The position numbers and the translations under genes were made by a program. Source: Myxococcus landrumus (GTDB lineage: Bacteria > Myxococcota > Myxococcia > Myxococcales > Myxococcaceae). Taken from it: 64,000 nucleotides of DNA. This document shows positions 52,200 through 61,183 of the stretch, in pieces. The notes beneath the pieces are model-generated. The model searched no databases, had not been told where the DNA came from, and was given only the letters and a program-made list of their open reading frames with translations. The DNA lies in NCBI RefSeq assembly GCF_017301635.1, contig NZ_CP071091.1:6956001-7020000 (forward strand), given 5' to 3'. Numbering within the stretch: position 1 is the first letter of the stretch; every line of letters begins with the position of its first letter.

Positions 52200-54059
52200 C
52201 TACTTCGGCGTGGCGCGGTCCAGCGTGGACTTCCAGTCGTCGAGGGCCCGGTGGATGTCCATGCGCTCGTCCGCGGTGTCCGCCTCCATTGCGCGGTGGA
52301 GGATCTGGACGAAGGTGTCCTCGTGGTGCTGGGGATATTCCCGCTTCGAGGAGCGCACCAGGTACAGGGACTTGAGGTAGACGAAGCGCCGGGCCAGCCG
52401 TTCATCCGTGGGGTTCAGCTTCGGGGTGGTCAGCAGGGCCATGAAGTGCGGGCTCGGAGCGCGGAGCGTCACCACGGGTTGGGGCGCGGGAGGTGGGCTG
52501 GGGGCCCGAGACGCAGCGACGGTCTCCAGGTGCCTGGCCAGCGCGTCCAGGGACGTGTTGACGTGTGCGAGTTGGGAGCGAGTCTTGGCCGTCAATGCCC
52601 GCGCATGAATGCGTTTGAGCTCCTTCTCGAACTCGGGGATGGGGTCGTGTCCCGACGACAGTTGCTGGTAGCTCACCATGAGCTGCTGGATGCGCTGAGC
52701 CAGCTTGGAATCCAGCGGAGTCGTGGCGCTTCGTGAGGGGGTTGGTGGCCTGGTGGGTGACTCTGGAGGGGTTGTTTGAGGCTCAGCGGCCGCGGGTTGA
52801 GGCTGGGGTTGAGGTGTCGCGGCCCACTTGGGAGCGGCGGTCGCCGGTGCCTTGGACGGAGGTGGGACGGGAGTGAGGGTTTCGGCTGGCACTGGCTTCG
52901 GGATGGGCTCCTCGAGAGGTACCGGCGCCACCTGTTGGGCGATGGGTTCGGGAGGCGCATCCGGGGCATGGGATGGGCTGGCGTGGGTCCGGGGCCAGAG
53001 CAGGAACGCGGTCGCGGCGGCGGTGGACAGGAGCACGCCGCCAGCGGCCAGGGCCCAGTGGACGCGCCGGGGCCTGGGAAGGTTGAGCCGAATCTGCGAC
53101 GCGGTGGATTTCGTGCCGCTTTCCAACCAGGGAGGCGCGATGACGTCCGTGGGCTCCGTGTCGAGCGGGGGAAGACGGCTGGGTGGAATCTGCTTCAGCG
53201 CTCGTCGCACGGCGTCCGCGGACTCCGGACGCTGGGCCGGGCTCTTGGCGAGCAACCGGAGGACGAGTGCGTCGAGCTCCGAGGGGATGTCGGGGACGAG
53301 CGAGGACGGGAGGGGCGGAGGTTGCTCGACGTGGGCGAAGAGGACCTGGAGCTGGTCGCCCTTGAAGGGACGCTCGCCCGTCAGCATCTGGAAGGCGATG
53401 ACGCCGACGGCGTAGAGGTCCGTGGCGGCGCTGATGGGCGTCCCGCGAATCTGCTCGGGGGACATGTATTCGGGGGTCCCCAGGATGGCGCCTGTCACGG
53501 TGGCGGGCCCGGTCTGTTCACGCACCAGCTTGGCAATGCCGAAGTCGACGAGCTTCACGACGCGCGAGCCGTCCAGCGCATCCGCGAGGAACACGTTCCC
53601 GGGCTTCAGGTCTCGGTGCACCACACCCGCCGCGTGGGCGGCGCCAAGCGCCGACAGCATCTGGTCGAGAATCCAGACGGCGGTGTTCGGATTGAGGCGC
53701 GAGCGCTGTTGGATTGCCGATGAGAGGGATTGGCCCCGGAGCAGCTCCATGATGATGTAGGGCCGGCCATCGGGGAGCTGTCCGAACCCGAAGATGTCGA
53801 TGATGCCAGGGTGGCGGATGGCATTGACCGCGCGGGCCTCGATGAGCAGCCGGTCCACTTGTTGCTGGGTGACGAGCTCCGAGCGGAGCACCTTGATGGC
53901 GACTTGTTTGCCAATCAGGGGATGCGCGGCGCGATAGACGACGCCCATTCCGCCTTCGCCAATCCGCTCTTCGATGACGAAGTCGTTGACCTGCGTGGAA
54001 ATCAGCGAGTCCTTGTTGAGACGCGCGCGCTCTTCCTTCGTCTTGGTGCTAGCGGTCAT
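52200..54059 (-). CDS. Ser/Thr protein kinase, 619 aa
   Basis: Start ATG 54059 (MTASTKTKEERARL). Kinase domain at about 20-290: IGEGGMGVVY, VAIKVLRSE, VVHRDLKPGNVF, LVDFGIAK, GTPEYMSPEQIRG, DLYAVGVIAFQMLTGERPF. A linker then one membrane segment at about 345-365 (VHWALAAGGVLLSTAAATAFLLW), a long Pro/Ala-rich spacer, and a C-terminal helical domain (LAQRIQQLMVSYQQLSSGHD, LERAMEADTADERMDIHRAL style). Complete catalytic set. It lies 116 bp downstream of epsA on the same strand, so it could be read with the exopolysaccharide genes; regulation of that pathway by this kinase is conjecture. Confidence 0.92.
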   Translation of the reverse strand: MTASTKTKEERARLNKDSLISTQVNDFVIEERIGEGGMGVVYRAAHPLIGKQVAIKVLRSELVTQQQVDRLLIEARAVNAIRHPGIIDIFGFGQLPDGRPYIIMELLRGQSLSSAIQQRSRLNPNTAVWILDQMLSALGAAHAAGVVHRDLKPGNVFLADALDGSRVVKLVDFGIAKLVREQTGPATVTGAILGTPEYMSPEQIRGTPISAATDLYAVGVIAFQMLTGERPFKGDQLQVLFAHVEQPPPLPSSLVPDIPSELDALVLRLLAKSPAQRPESADAVRRALKQIPPSRLPPLDTEPTDVIAPPWLESGTKSTASQIRLNLPRPRRVHWALAAGGVLLSTAAATAFLLWPRTHASPSHAPDAPPEPIAQQVAPVPLEEPIPKPVPAETLTPVPPPSKAPATAAPKWAATPQPQPQPAAAEPQTTPPESPTRPPTPSRSATTPLDSKLAQRIQQLMVSYQQLSSGHDPIPEFEKELKRIHARALTAKTRSQLAHVNTSLDALARHLETVAASRAPSPPPAPQPVVTLRAPSPHFMALLTTPKLNPTDERLARRFVYLKSLYLVRSSKREYPQHHEDTFVQILHRAMEADTADERMDIHRALDDWKSTLDRATPK

Positions 54060-54175
54060 CGGCTGACCGCGAAGGGTAGGGGCACTCCGTCTGGCCATTC
54101 AACGGCCGGGACGGAGTGGGGTGCGGGTCAGTGTCTGGTTTATGTCCCTGACCCGTGGAAACCCCTTAGCGGGAT

Positions 54176-54979
54176 TTAGCCGCCTGTCTTCTTCCAGAAC
54201 TCCCGCAGCAGGATGGTGGCGAAGCGCGAGTCATTGAGGATGTACCGGCGCCACAGGCGCTTGGGTTCATTGACCAGACGGTACAGCCACTCGAACCCGG
54301 CCTTGGAAATCCACGCGGGCGCGCGCTTCGCCGTGCCGGCGATGAAGTCGAACCCCGCGCCCACGCCAATCGCCACCGTGGGCCCCAGCTTCGCGGACAC
54401 CTGCGAAATCCACACCTCCTGCTTCGGGCTGCCCAACGCCACGAAGAGCAGGTGCGGGTCCTTCTCCCGAATCCGGGCGACAATCGGGTCGTTCTGCGCG
54501 TCCCCCGCGTCCGTGCGGACCATGGGCGAATCCCAGCCCACCACCTCCACGCCGTACTTCTCGCCCACCACCTTCGCCACCTTCTCCGCCACGCCGGGCC
54601 CCGCGCCGAGCAGGAACACCCGCCACTTGCGCTCCGCGCCCAACTGCATCAGCGGGAGAATCAAGTCCGAGCCCGCGATGCGCTCGGGCAGCGCCACATC
54701 CATCGCCTTCGATGCCCAGACGATGGGCATCCCATCCACCACCGAAATCGTGGCGCGCGAGTACGCCTCGCGGAACTGCAGGTTGTCCTCGGCCAGCACC
54801 ACGTGGTCCACGTTGGCCGTGAAGACGTACCCGCCCTGGTGCGCATCCACCAGGCGCCCAATCTCCAGCACCGCGTCCTCGAACGTGAGCTGGTCGATGG
54901 CGAGCTGTCCAATCCGCAAGCGCGGACGGCCCGTGGTGAACGGCGGGGACTGGGGAGACTCCGGAGTCGCGACACTCAT
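54176..54979 (-). CDS. epsA: WecG/TagA/CpsF-type glycosyltransferase (EpsA-like)
   Basis: 267 residues of the WecG/TagA/CpsF family (GT26), which transfer a sugar to a lipid-linked intermediate at the inner face of the membrane. Motifs: TANVDHVVLAEDN, VVDGMPIVWASKAM, the glycine-rich VFLLGAGPGVAEKVA, and DPHLLFVALGSPKQEVWI. It overlaps the end of the GH44 gene by 4 bp (ATGA), so translation is coupled. The name is by gene order: GT26, glycosyl hydrolase, serine-acetyltransferase-like, GT2 and divergent GT4 match, from memory, epsA-epsE of M. xanthus. Confidence 0.85.
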   Translation of the reverse strand: MSVATPESPQSPPFTTGRPRLRIGQLAIDQLTFEDAVLEIGRLVDAHQGGYVFTANVDHVVLAEDNLQFREAYSRATISVVDGMPIVWASKAMDVALPERIAGSDLILPLMQLGAERKWRVFLLGAGPGVAEKVAKVVGEKYGVEVVGWDSPMVRTDAGDAQNDPIVARIREKDPHLLFVALGSPKQEVWISQVSAKLGPTVAIGVGAGFDFIAGTAKRAPAWISKAGFEWLYRLVNEPKRLWRRYILNDSRFATILLREFWKKTGG

Positions 54980-57183
54980 GGCTTCTTCACCGTCAAATCA
55001 AGCACTGTCATCGAATAGGGCGGCAGCCGCTGGGTCAGAGACCCCGCCGTCTGCGTCCCCGCCGTCTGCGGAAGGAATCCCCCGGGCGCGCCCGAATACC
55101 CCATCACCCGCGCTCCCGTGAGCGTCCCGCAGCCCTTCAACTCCACCCGCGCCTGCGCGGCCTGGTCCGGGTCCAGGTTCAGCACCACCGCCACCAGCTT
55201 CGTGCCCGTCTCGTCTCGCGAGGCGAACACGCTGGCGCCCTCCTCGGCCTTCGCCGGCACCCAGTAGTCCTGGAAGCGGCCCCCGCGCCCGTCGAAGTCC
55301 CTGAACGCGCGGAACGCCCAGTACACCGGGCTGCCATTCGTCGGGTACTGCCAGAAGTAGGCGGAGTAGATGTTCTCCTGCGCGAAGCGGCCCAGGGCCT
55401 CGGCCTGCGCGAGTCCTCCGCTCATGTGGCCGAACGCGCCGAAGTTGTACTCACCGATGGAGATGCGCCGGTCCGGGTAGTTCTGCGCAATCCACTCCTT
55501 GAGGCGCGGGAGCAGCCGCACGGGCTCGCCAATCCACGACTCGTCCTTGTACGTCGGGTCCCACAGGGCCCGCGTGGAGCGGATGCGCCGGGCGTTGGTC
55601 TCCGGGTCCGTGTTCCCCTCCAACCCCACGCCCACGTTCGTCTGCGGATAGAAGTGCACGTCCAGCACGTCGAGGATGCGCACGCCCGTCTTCTTCTCGT
55701 GGTCGCGAAGCTGCCGCAGGTACCACGCGAGCAGCGGCACATCCCCGTGCGCGCGGCGGTCCGAGTGCGGCGCCTTGCCCGGCGCGAAGTCCGCCGCGGA
55801 CCAGAGGTAGTTCGTCCAGCCCCACTCGGCGGGGCCCGCGATGAGGGCCTCCGGGTCCGCCTTCCGCACCGCCGTGCCGAACGCGATGGTGCGCGACATC
55901 AGCCCGTCGTACGAGAGCGGCTCGGGGAACACGTCCCGGTGGGTCGTGTTCCAGAGCATGGGCTCGTTGTCGAGGATGTACATGTGGACGCTGCGCTCGC
56001 CGCGCGCCTTGTCGCGCTCGCGGATGGCGCGAACCCACTCCGCGACGAACTCCGGCGAGGCCTCCGTACTCGTCTGGGACGGCGAGCTCGGCTTCAGCGC
56101 GGTTCCATCCCGGGTGAGGCCGCTGCCGGCGCCGTTGTCCTCGCCCTTCTGGGCGCCGAAGCGAGCCACCGGGAAGCCCACGGACGACGTGTCCTTGGCC
56201 ACCCAGCCCAGCATCGGCACGGTGAGCGCGGAGGACATGCCGTGCTTCTGGTTGGCGTTGAGGAAGTCCTCGTAGGACAGGCCGATGTCCACGTTCTGGA
56301 AGTACCAGTCGTTGGCCGTGTTCCATGCGCCGCCCAGCTTCCAGTTGTAGCGGGACGTGGGGTTGCCGCCCCAGCGGCGCGTCGTCGCGCCCATCTTGTA
56401 CTGGTGCTGGTCCTTCTTCTCGCGCAGGCCGTCCAGGGCGATGCCGTAGATGAGCGGGCTGATGCGATGGCCCGGCGCGGTGCAGTCGATGGTCAGCTTC
56501 GTGTCGCGTCCGCTGCCCTTGCCCATGCGCCCACCGCCCGCGGCCAGCGCGGCGGCGACCTCCGGAGGCAGCGGCACCAGCGACACCTTGTCGAAGAGCA
56601 CCCAGTCGCGTCCCACGTCCTTGGACGCGCGCACCACCACGCGGTCGAACGCCTCGCCGCGCGGGTTGAGCAGCTCCATGGGGATGAGGACTTCCGACCA
56701 CTCGCCGTCCTTGCGGACCTGGAGCTCGGCGGTGATGGGGATGCGCGGGAAGGACGTGGCGCCCTGCGCGTCCAGCCGCACCTCCAGGAACTCGCCGTAG
56801 GACTCGGGCGCGCTCAGGCGCAGCGACAGCGCGCCGAACGTTCCTTCCAGCTTGGGGCGGTACAGAATCCAGCCGCCGTAGTTGAACAGGCGCATGCGCG
56901 CCGGAGCACCCTTGGGCAGCTCGCGAGGCGCCCAGCCGATGTCACGCCACCCCGTGGACAGGCCGCCGTCGTAGAGCGACATGAGCGCGGCGGAGGCGGC
57001 CTTCTCCACCGTGTCGGACGCCTTCTGCGTGGCGGCGTCCTGCGGCGCTGGAGCCGAAGCGGCCTTCTTCTCGGAGGAGGCGGAGGGGTCCGCCGCCCAC
57101 GCCACCGCGCCGCTCGCGAGCAGCGCGCACGTCACCACGGCCGCGCCCGTCTTCCTTCGCGCACCCTTCACACCGTCCTCCAT
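54976..57183 (-). CDS. epsB: Secreted glycoside hydrolase family 44-like protein (EpsB-like)
   Basis: 735 residues with a signal peptide (AAVVTCALLASGAVAWAADP). An N-terminal beta-sandwich, carbohydrate-binding-like region (about 60-230) precedes a GH44-type (beta/alpha)8 domain: RRWGGNPTSRYNWKLGGAWN, NTANDWYFQNVD, MYILDNEPMLWNTTHRD (candidate acid Glu in DNEP), AGPAEWGWTNYLW, LDVHFYPQTN and ISIGEYNFGAFGHM (candidate nucleophile Glu). GH44 enzymes cut beta-1,4-glucans or xyloglucan. In an exopolysaccharide operon it probably trims or remodels polymer in the envelope. It overlaps epsA by 4 bp. Confidence 0.88.
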   Translation of the reverse strand: MEDGVKGARRKTGAAVVTCALLASGAVAWAADPSASSEKKAASAPAPQDAATQKASDTVEKAASAALMSLYDGGLSTGWRDIGWAPRELPKGAPARMRLFNYGGWILYRPKLEGTFGALSLRLSAPESYGEFLEVRLDAQGATSFPRIPITAELQVRKDGEWSEVLIPMELLNPRGEAFDRVVVRASKDVGRDWVLFDKVSLVPLPPEVAAALAAGGGRMGKGSGRDTKLTIDCTAPGHRISPLIYGIALDGLREKKDQHQYKMGATTRRWGGNPTSRYNWKLGGAWNTANDWYFQNVDIGLSYEDFLNANQKHGMSSALTVPMLGWVAKDTSSVGFPVARFGAQKGEDNGAGSGLTRDGTALKPSSPSQTSTEASPEFVAEWVRAIRERDKARGERSVHMYILDNEPMLWNTTHRDVFPEPLSYDGLMSRTIAFGTAVRKADPEALIAGPAEWGWTNYLWSAADFAPGKAPHSDRRAHGDVPLLAWYLRQLRDHEKKTGVRILDVLDVHFYPQTNVGVGLEGNTDPETNARRIRSTRALWDPTYKDESWIGEPVRLLPRLKEWIAQNYPDRRISIGEYNFGAFGHMSGGLAQAEALGRFAQENIYSAYFWQYPTNGSPVYWAFRAFRDFDGRGGRFQDYWVPAKAEEGASVFASRDETGTKLVAVVLNLDPDQAAQARVELKGCGTLTGARVMGYSGAPGGFLPQTAGTQTAGSLTQRLPPYSMTVLDLTVKKP

Positions 57184-57219
57184 GTGCTCATCTCCCCCAG
57201 TGCGTTCGCGAGGCGGGCC

Positions 57220-57783
57220 TCACAGCACCACGTCGTCCGTGTCCTTGCGCGGAAAGATGCGAGCGGGAATGCCCACGGCCACGCTGTCCGGAGGGACGTC
57301 CTGGAGCACCACCGCGTTCGCGCCGATGCGCGAGCGGGCGCCGATGCGCACCGGCCCCAGGATGCGGGCCCCGGCGCCAATCCAGACGTCGTCCTCGATG
57401 GTGGGGTAGCCGTTGTCCTTGGCCGTGCCCACGGTGTTGTTGCCGTAGAAGCGCACCCGGTCGCCGATGCGCGCATCGCCGCCGATGACGACGCCCAGGC
57501 TGTGCACGAAGTACACGCCCTTGCCGAGCGTGACTTCCTTGCCAATCTCAATCCCCATCACCGCCGTCTGCGCCACGCGCAGCACGTGGTTGACCAGGGG
57601 GATGTGGTAGTCGAGCGCGGCCTCGCGGGCGCGGTTGAGCGCGGTGATGCGGTACGAGTCACTGCTCAGCACCACCCGGGCGATGGACTTCGCGTCCATG
57701 CCGCCACCAGCGGCCCTGGCCAGCTCGCGCGCGTCGGAGACGAGCGAGCCGAGGAGCGAGCGCTTTTCCTTCATGATGTTCAT
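57220..57783 (-). CDS. epsC: Serine-acetyltransferase-like left-handed beta-helix protein (EpsC-like)
   Basis: 187 residues from ATG 57783, which overlaps the stop of the GT2 gene by 4 bp (ATGA). Hexapeptide repeats form a left-handed beta-helix (IGIEIGKEVTLGKGVYFVHS, VVIGGDARIGDRVRFYGN, IGAGARILGPVRIGARSRIG, DVPPDSVAVGIPARI), with His in YFVHSLG placed like the catalytic His of serine acetyltransferases. In an exopolysaccharide cluster it more likely acetylates a sugar than serine. Shorter than CysE (about 270), lacking most of the N-terminal helical domain. A second in-frame ATG lies at 57774. Confidence 0.88.
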   Translation of the reverse strand: MNIMKEKRSLLGSLVSDARELARAAGGGMDAKSIARVVLSSDSYRITALNRAREAALDYHIPLVNHVLRVAQTAVMGIEIGKEVTLGKGVYFVHSLGVVIGGDARIGDRVRFYGNNTVGTAKDNGYPTIEDDVWIGAGARILGPVRIGARSRIGANAVVLQDVPPDSVAVGIPARIFPRKDTDDVVL

Positions 57784-58802
57784 CTCCCCCTCTGCCCCTG
57801 GAGGTAGCGGGCCACCTCCTGGGCGATACCCGTCCAACCGCCGGCCTCGCTGCGCGCGCCGCGGAGGTACTCCATGCCGTACACCACGGACGTGCCCGCG
57901 AACGCGGCCTTCTCCAGGCCCAGCTTGTCCGCGGCCTTCGCCGCGTTCATCACCGCGCCGGTGAGCAGCCGGGTCGCCTGCGGCGCCACCACCGTCGCCG
58001 CGAGCAGCGGGCGCGCGAGCGGATGGGTCTCGAACAGGAGCCGCCACGGATTGACGCCGCGCACGTCCGGGTGCTTGCGAGCCACCTGCGTGTCGAACAT
58101 GCCGTAGCGGTTGGCGCGCTTGAGCCAGCGCTCGAAGGAGACGTGGTCGCTGCCGTGCAGCACATACGCGTCGCTGGCGAAGACGAAGGCGCAGCCTGCC
58201 TTCTCCAGGCGCACGCCCAACTCCACGTCCTCGGACTGGCCCAGGGACTTGTCGAAGCCGCCCACGCCCACGTAGTCCTCGCGGCGGAAGGACACGTTGC
58301 CCGTGTACAGGTGGTTGCCGTGCGCGCGCGCACCGGGGACGGAGAGCTCCTCCGCCATGCGGTGGTTGAGGTACGCGTACCAGCGCTCGAACAGCGGCAT
58401 GTCGCCAATGGACGGGTCCGGCCGGATGCGGCCGAGCACCACGTTGCGCGAGCCCGGGGGATGCTGCTCCAGGTGCCGCTCCAGGAAGTCGGGGGCCACC
58501 TGCATGTCGTCGTCGGTGACGAGCACCACCTCGCCTTTCGCGGCCAGCACGCCCCGGTGCCGCGCGGCGGCGGCGCCCGCGTTGGCCTGCACCTCCACGC
58601 GCAACGTGAAGGGGCGCGGCTGGGCGAGCAGCGGCTCGCGGACGGGCTCCTTGGAGCCGTCATCCACCACGACGACCTCGAACTGGCCGGGGGGCAGGGT
58701 CTGCCCGGCGAACTGCTCCAGCAGTCGGGAGATGAGCGGCAGCCGGTTGAAGGTGGCGACGACGACGCTGAGGCGGGGCGTGGGGGCGTCCGAGGGCGTC
58801 AT
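57780..58802 (-). CDS. epsD: GT2-family glycosyltransferase (EpsD-like)
   Basis: 340 residues from ATG 58802, overlapping the preceding gene by 4 bp. GT-A fold with nucleotide-sugar motifs: LSVVVATFNRLPLISRLLEQ, FEVVVVDDGSKEPVR, GAAAARHRGVLAAKGEVVLVTDDDMQ (the DxD), then GNVSFRREDYVGVGGFD and GQSEDVELGVRLEKAG (the ED acceptor motif). Cytoplasmic, adding a sugar to the growing lipid-linked repeat unit. Four minus-strand genes here overlap or nearly touch, so this is a tightly coupled operon. Confidence 0.9.
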   Translation of the reverse strand: MTPSDAPTPRLSVVVATFNRLPLISRLLEQFAGQTLPPGQFEVVVVDDGSKEPVREPLLAQPRPFTLRVEVQANAGAAAARHRGVLAAKGEVVLVTDDDMQVAPDFLERHLEQHPPGSRNVVLGRIRPDPSIGDMPLFERWYAYLNHRMAEELSVPGARAHGNHLYTGNVSFRREDYVGVGGFDKSLGQSEDVELGVRLEKAGCAFVFASDAYVLHGSDHVSFERWLKRANRYGMFDTQVARKHPDVRGVNPWRLLFETHPLARPLLAATVVAPQATRLLTGAVMNAAKAADKLGLEKAAFAGTSVVYGMEYLRGARSEAGGWTGIAQEVARYLQGQRGR

Positions 58803-59323
58803 GGCTTCTTCTTCCTGAAGGACGGCAGCCAGCCCTTCTTCTTGGGCTGGGGGAAGGTGACGCTGCCCACGAAGCGGTCCGCGCCGATGAACTCCATCGT
58901 CTTGTTCGCGGAGCCGAAGTCCGTCTCTCCCAGCGAGACGCACAGGAGGACGCCGTCGGCGGCGAGCGCCAGGGGCAGGCTGGCGGGGCGGGTGAGGACG
59001 GAGTCGATGATGGCGACGACGCGCTCACCCCGGGCCACGCGCTCGCGCAATTCCAGCACGCGCCGGGGGGCCTCCGCGGGGGAGATGCCGGTGGCGTCTT
59101 CCAGGTGAATCTTCTGGGTGGCCGCGTACGGAGCGCCGGCCTCGAGGATGGCGGTGGCCGCCTCCAGCGCGGGGGCGCCTGGGTGCGCGGGGACCACGGT
59201 CAGATAGGCCCAGCCTCGGCGCTCCAAGGCGAACCACAACCGTTGCAGCGCCGGAGCGGGCACGGTGGTGTCGGAACCCTCGGTGTCCGAGGAACGGGGC
59301 GGTGCACTGGAATCGGCGGCCAT
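58799..59323 (-). CDS. P-loop-less BY-kinase/MinD-like protein in the eps operon
   Basis: 174 residues from ATG 59323, first gene of the minus-strand eps operon. The middle part resembles the back half of tyrosine-autokinase or MinD-type ATPase domains: RVVAIIDSVLTRPASLPLALAADGVLL, LGETDFGSANKTMEFIGADRFVGSV. The place where a Walker A should be reads VVPAHPGAPALEAATAIL, so nucleotide binding is probably lost. The C-terminus is strongly basic (KKKGWLPSFRKKKP). It could be a regulatory relative of the chain-length kinase. The next gene, epsD, overlaps by 4 bp. Identity of family is by eye. Confidence 0.6.
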   Translation of the reverse strand: MAADSSAPPRSSDTEGSDTTVPAPALQRLWFALERRGWAYLTVVPAHPGAPALEAATAILEAGAPYAATQKIHLEDATGISPAEAPRRVLELRERVARGERVVAIIDSVLTRPASLPLALAADGVLLCVSLGETDFGSANKTMEFIGADRFVGSVTFPQPKKKGWLPSFRKKKP

Positions 59324-59490
59324 GGAGCGCTGCCCGGTATAGCGCAACGCGTGGCGACCTCCCAACGACCTGGCCGGCTGGAAATGAGGAGCGGGTGACA
59401 TTCGACCTGCCCGGCGGACTCCCTGTGTTCTCCGTCAGGGACATGGGGGGCGTGGGGGCGAGCGTGTTGTGGGGGCGAGCGTGTTATGGA

Positions 59491-60723
59491 ATGGCCGTGC
59501 GGAAAATTGGCTATCTCATTCCCGAGTTTCCTGGACAGACGCACATCTTCTTCTGGCGTGAGCTGCAGGCGCTGCCAGGCAAGGGGGTGGCTCCAGAGCT
59601 GGTCTCCACTCGGCCGCCGCCCGCGCGAATCATCTCCCACAGTTGGGCGCGCGAGGCGATGGCGCGCACGGAGTACCTGGCGCCTCCTGGGCCGCTGGGC
59701 ATGGTGAAGGCGGCGGCGGAGGTGGCGCGCGCCATGCCCACGGGGTGGGCGCGGTGCCTGGCGTCCATTGCCCGCGCGGAGGGGCTGGACGCGAAGGGGC
59801 GTGCGCAGCTCCTGGGCTTCGCGGTGATGGGTGGACGGCTGGCGTCGCTGGCGCGCGAGCGTGGGTGGTCGCACGTGCATGTGCACTCGTGCGCCAACGC
59901 GGCGCATGTGGCGCTGTTCGCGAACCTGTTGTCGGGGCTGACGTACAGCATGACGCTGCACGGGCCGCTGGATGACTACGGGCCGAACCAGAAGGAGAAG
60001 TGGCGCCACGCGAAGTTTGCCTTTGTCATCACGAAGAAGCTGTTGGGCGAGGTGAACCAGGAGCTGGCGGGGCACCTGCCCGCGAGCATCGAGCTGGCGC
60101 CCATGGGCGTGGAGCTGAGCAAGTTCAACCGCTCGGTGCCGTATGCCGCGTGGACGGGCGAGGGCCCGCTGCGCATCTTCTCGTGTGGCCGACTCAATCC
60201 ATGCAAGGGGCACGCTGACCTCATCGACGCGGTGGGCGTCTTGCGCGCGAAGGGCATCGACGCGCGGCTGGCCATCGCGGGCGAGGACGAGGCGGGTGGC
60301 ACCACGTACCGCAAGGTGCTGGAGGCGAAGCTCGCGGAGACGAAGCTGGGCGACGCGGTGACGCTGCTGGGCGCGGTGGGCGAGGACAAGGTGCGAGGCG
60401 AAATCGAGCGCGCGCACATCTTCTCGCTGGCGAGCCTTCAGGAGCCGTTGGGTGTGGCCATCATGGAGGCCATGGCCATGCGCGCGCCGGTGGTGGTGAC
60501 GGGCGCGGGCGGCGTGAAGGAGCTGGTGGATGACGGCGTGGACGGGTTGCTCGTGCCGCCGCAGGCGCCGCTCGTGCTGGCGGAGAAGCTGGAGAAGGTG
60601 GCGCGCAATCCCGCCGAGGCCGAGCGCCTGGGCGAAGCGGGCCGGCGCAAGGTGGAGACGCAGTTCAGCAGTGAGCGCAGCGCGGACATGCTCGCGTTGA
60701 TGCTCCAGCGCGCGGTGCTCTGA
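59491..60723 (+). CDS. epsE: GT4-family glycosyltransferase (EpsE-like)
   Basis: 410 residues from ATG 59491, divergent from the eps operon with 167 bp between. GT-B fold: N-terminal KIGYLIPEFPGQTHIFFWRE, HVHVHSCANAAHVALFANLL, TLHGPLDDYGPN; C-terminal donor-binding domain FSCGRLNPCKGHADLIDAVG and the EX7E motif in SLQEPLGVAIMEAMAMRAPVV, then GVKELVDDGVDGLLVPP. Acts on the cytoplasmic side of exopolysaccharide assembly. The ribosome site is weak, and upstream in-frame extension reads as low complexity, so this start is the best guess. Confidence 0.88.
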   Translation: MAVRKIGYLIPEFPGQTHIFFWRELQALPGKGVAPELVSTRPPPARIISHSWAREAMARTEYLAPPGPLGMVKAAAEVARAMPTGWARCLASIARAEGLDAKGRAQLLGFAVMGGRLASLARERGWSHVHVHSCANAAHVALFANLLSGLTYSMTLHGPLDDYGPNQKEKWRHAKFAFVITKKLLGEVNQELAGHLPASIELAPMGVELSKFNRSVPYAAWTGEGPLRIFSCGRLNPCKGHADLIDAVGVLRAKGIDARLAIAGEDEAGGTTYRKVLEAKLAETKLGDAVTLLGAVGEDKVRGEIERAHIFSLASLQEPLGVAIMEAMAMRAPVVVTGAGGVKELVDDGVDGLLVPPQAPLVLAEKLEKVARNPAEAERLGEAGRRKVETQFSSERSADMLALMLQRAVL

Positions 60724-61183
60724 GCGCGAGGGTGGACCCGGTGCCGGTGCTCCGGCCCGGGTGAGCCGGGGCGCGGTGGCCTCGACCGTTCGCGAGGGGC
60801 TCGACGCGTGGGAGGCCACGGGTTCCATCCGTGCCGTGGTGCGAGCGTGCCCGTCGCGCGACCTGGGGCCCGAGCGGGGAGGCCCGTGTGAGGATGGGCG
60901 CTCTGCTCGCCCTGGCTCCAGCCGAGCAGCCGCCTCGTTGGTGCCGCGCGTGTGGAGCGGGCTCCTGGCTTCGCGCTCGCGAACGGGAGGACATGCCTCC
61001 GCGTCCCTGACTCCCTACGTTGATCCGCGAAGGAGTCCTCCCGTGGCTTGCCGTACGCAGGACGGCCGGGCGTCCGGGCCATGCGTCCCTGGGGGAGGGA
61101 CGGGCCGAGGGGCCAGGGGAGGCTGACCGTTGGCGCCGCGCTGATTAAGCGATGGGGTCTGACGGAGAGAAGGGAGCTTTGCC
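60724..61183. other. Intergenic gap before the histidine kinase
   Basis: About 460 bases. Short GC-rich inverted stretches follow epsE (around 60735-60775) and might terminate it, without a T-run. A plus-strand frame at 60761-61126 reads as low-complexity Arg/Ala/Gly and is not credible. No RNA gene seen. Confidence 0.45.

Noticed and set aside
60761..61126. Plus-strand frame between epsE and the histidine kinase
   Set aside because: Low-complexity sequence, no ribosome site and no similarity to a known fold.
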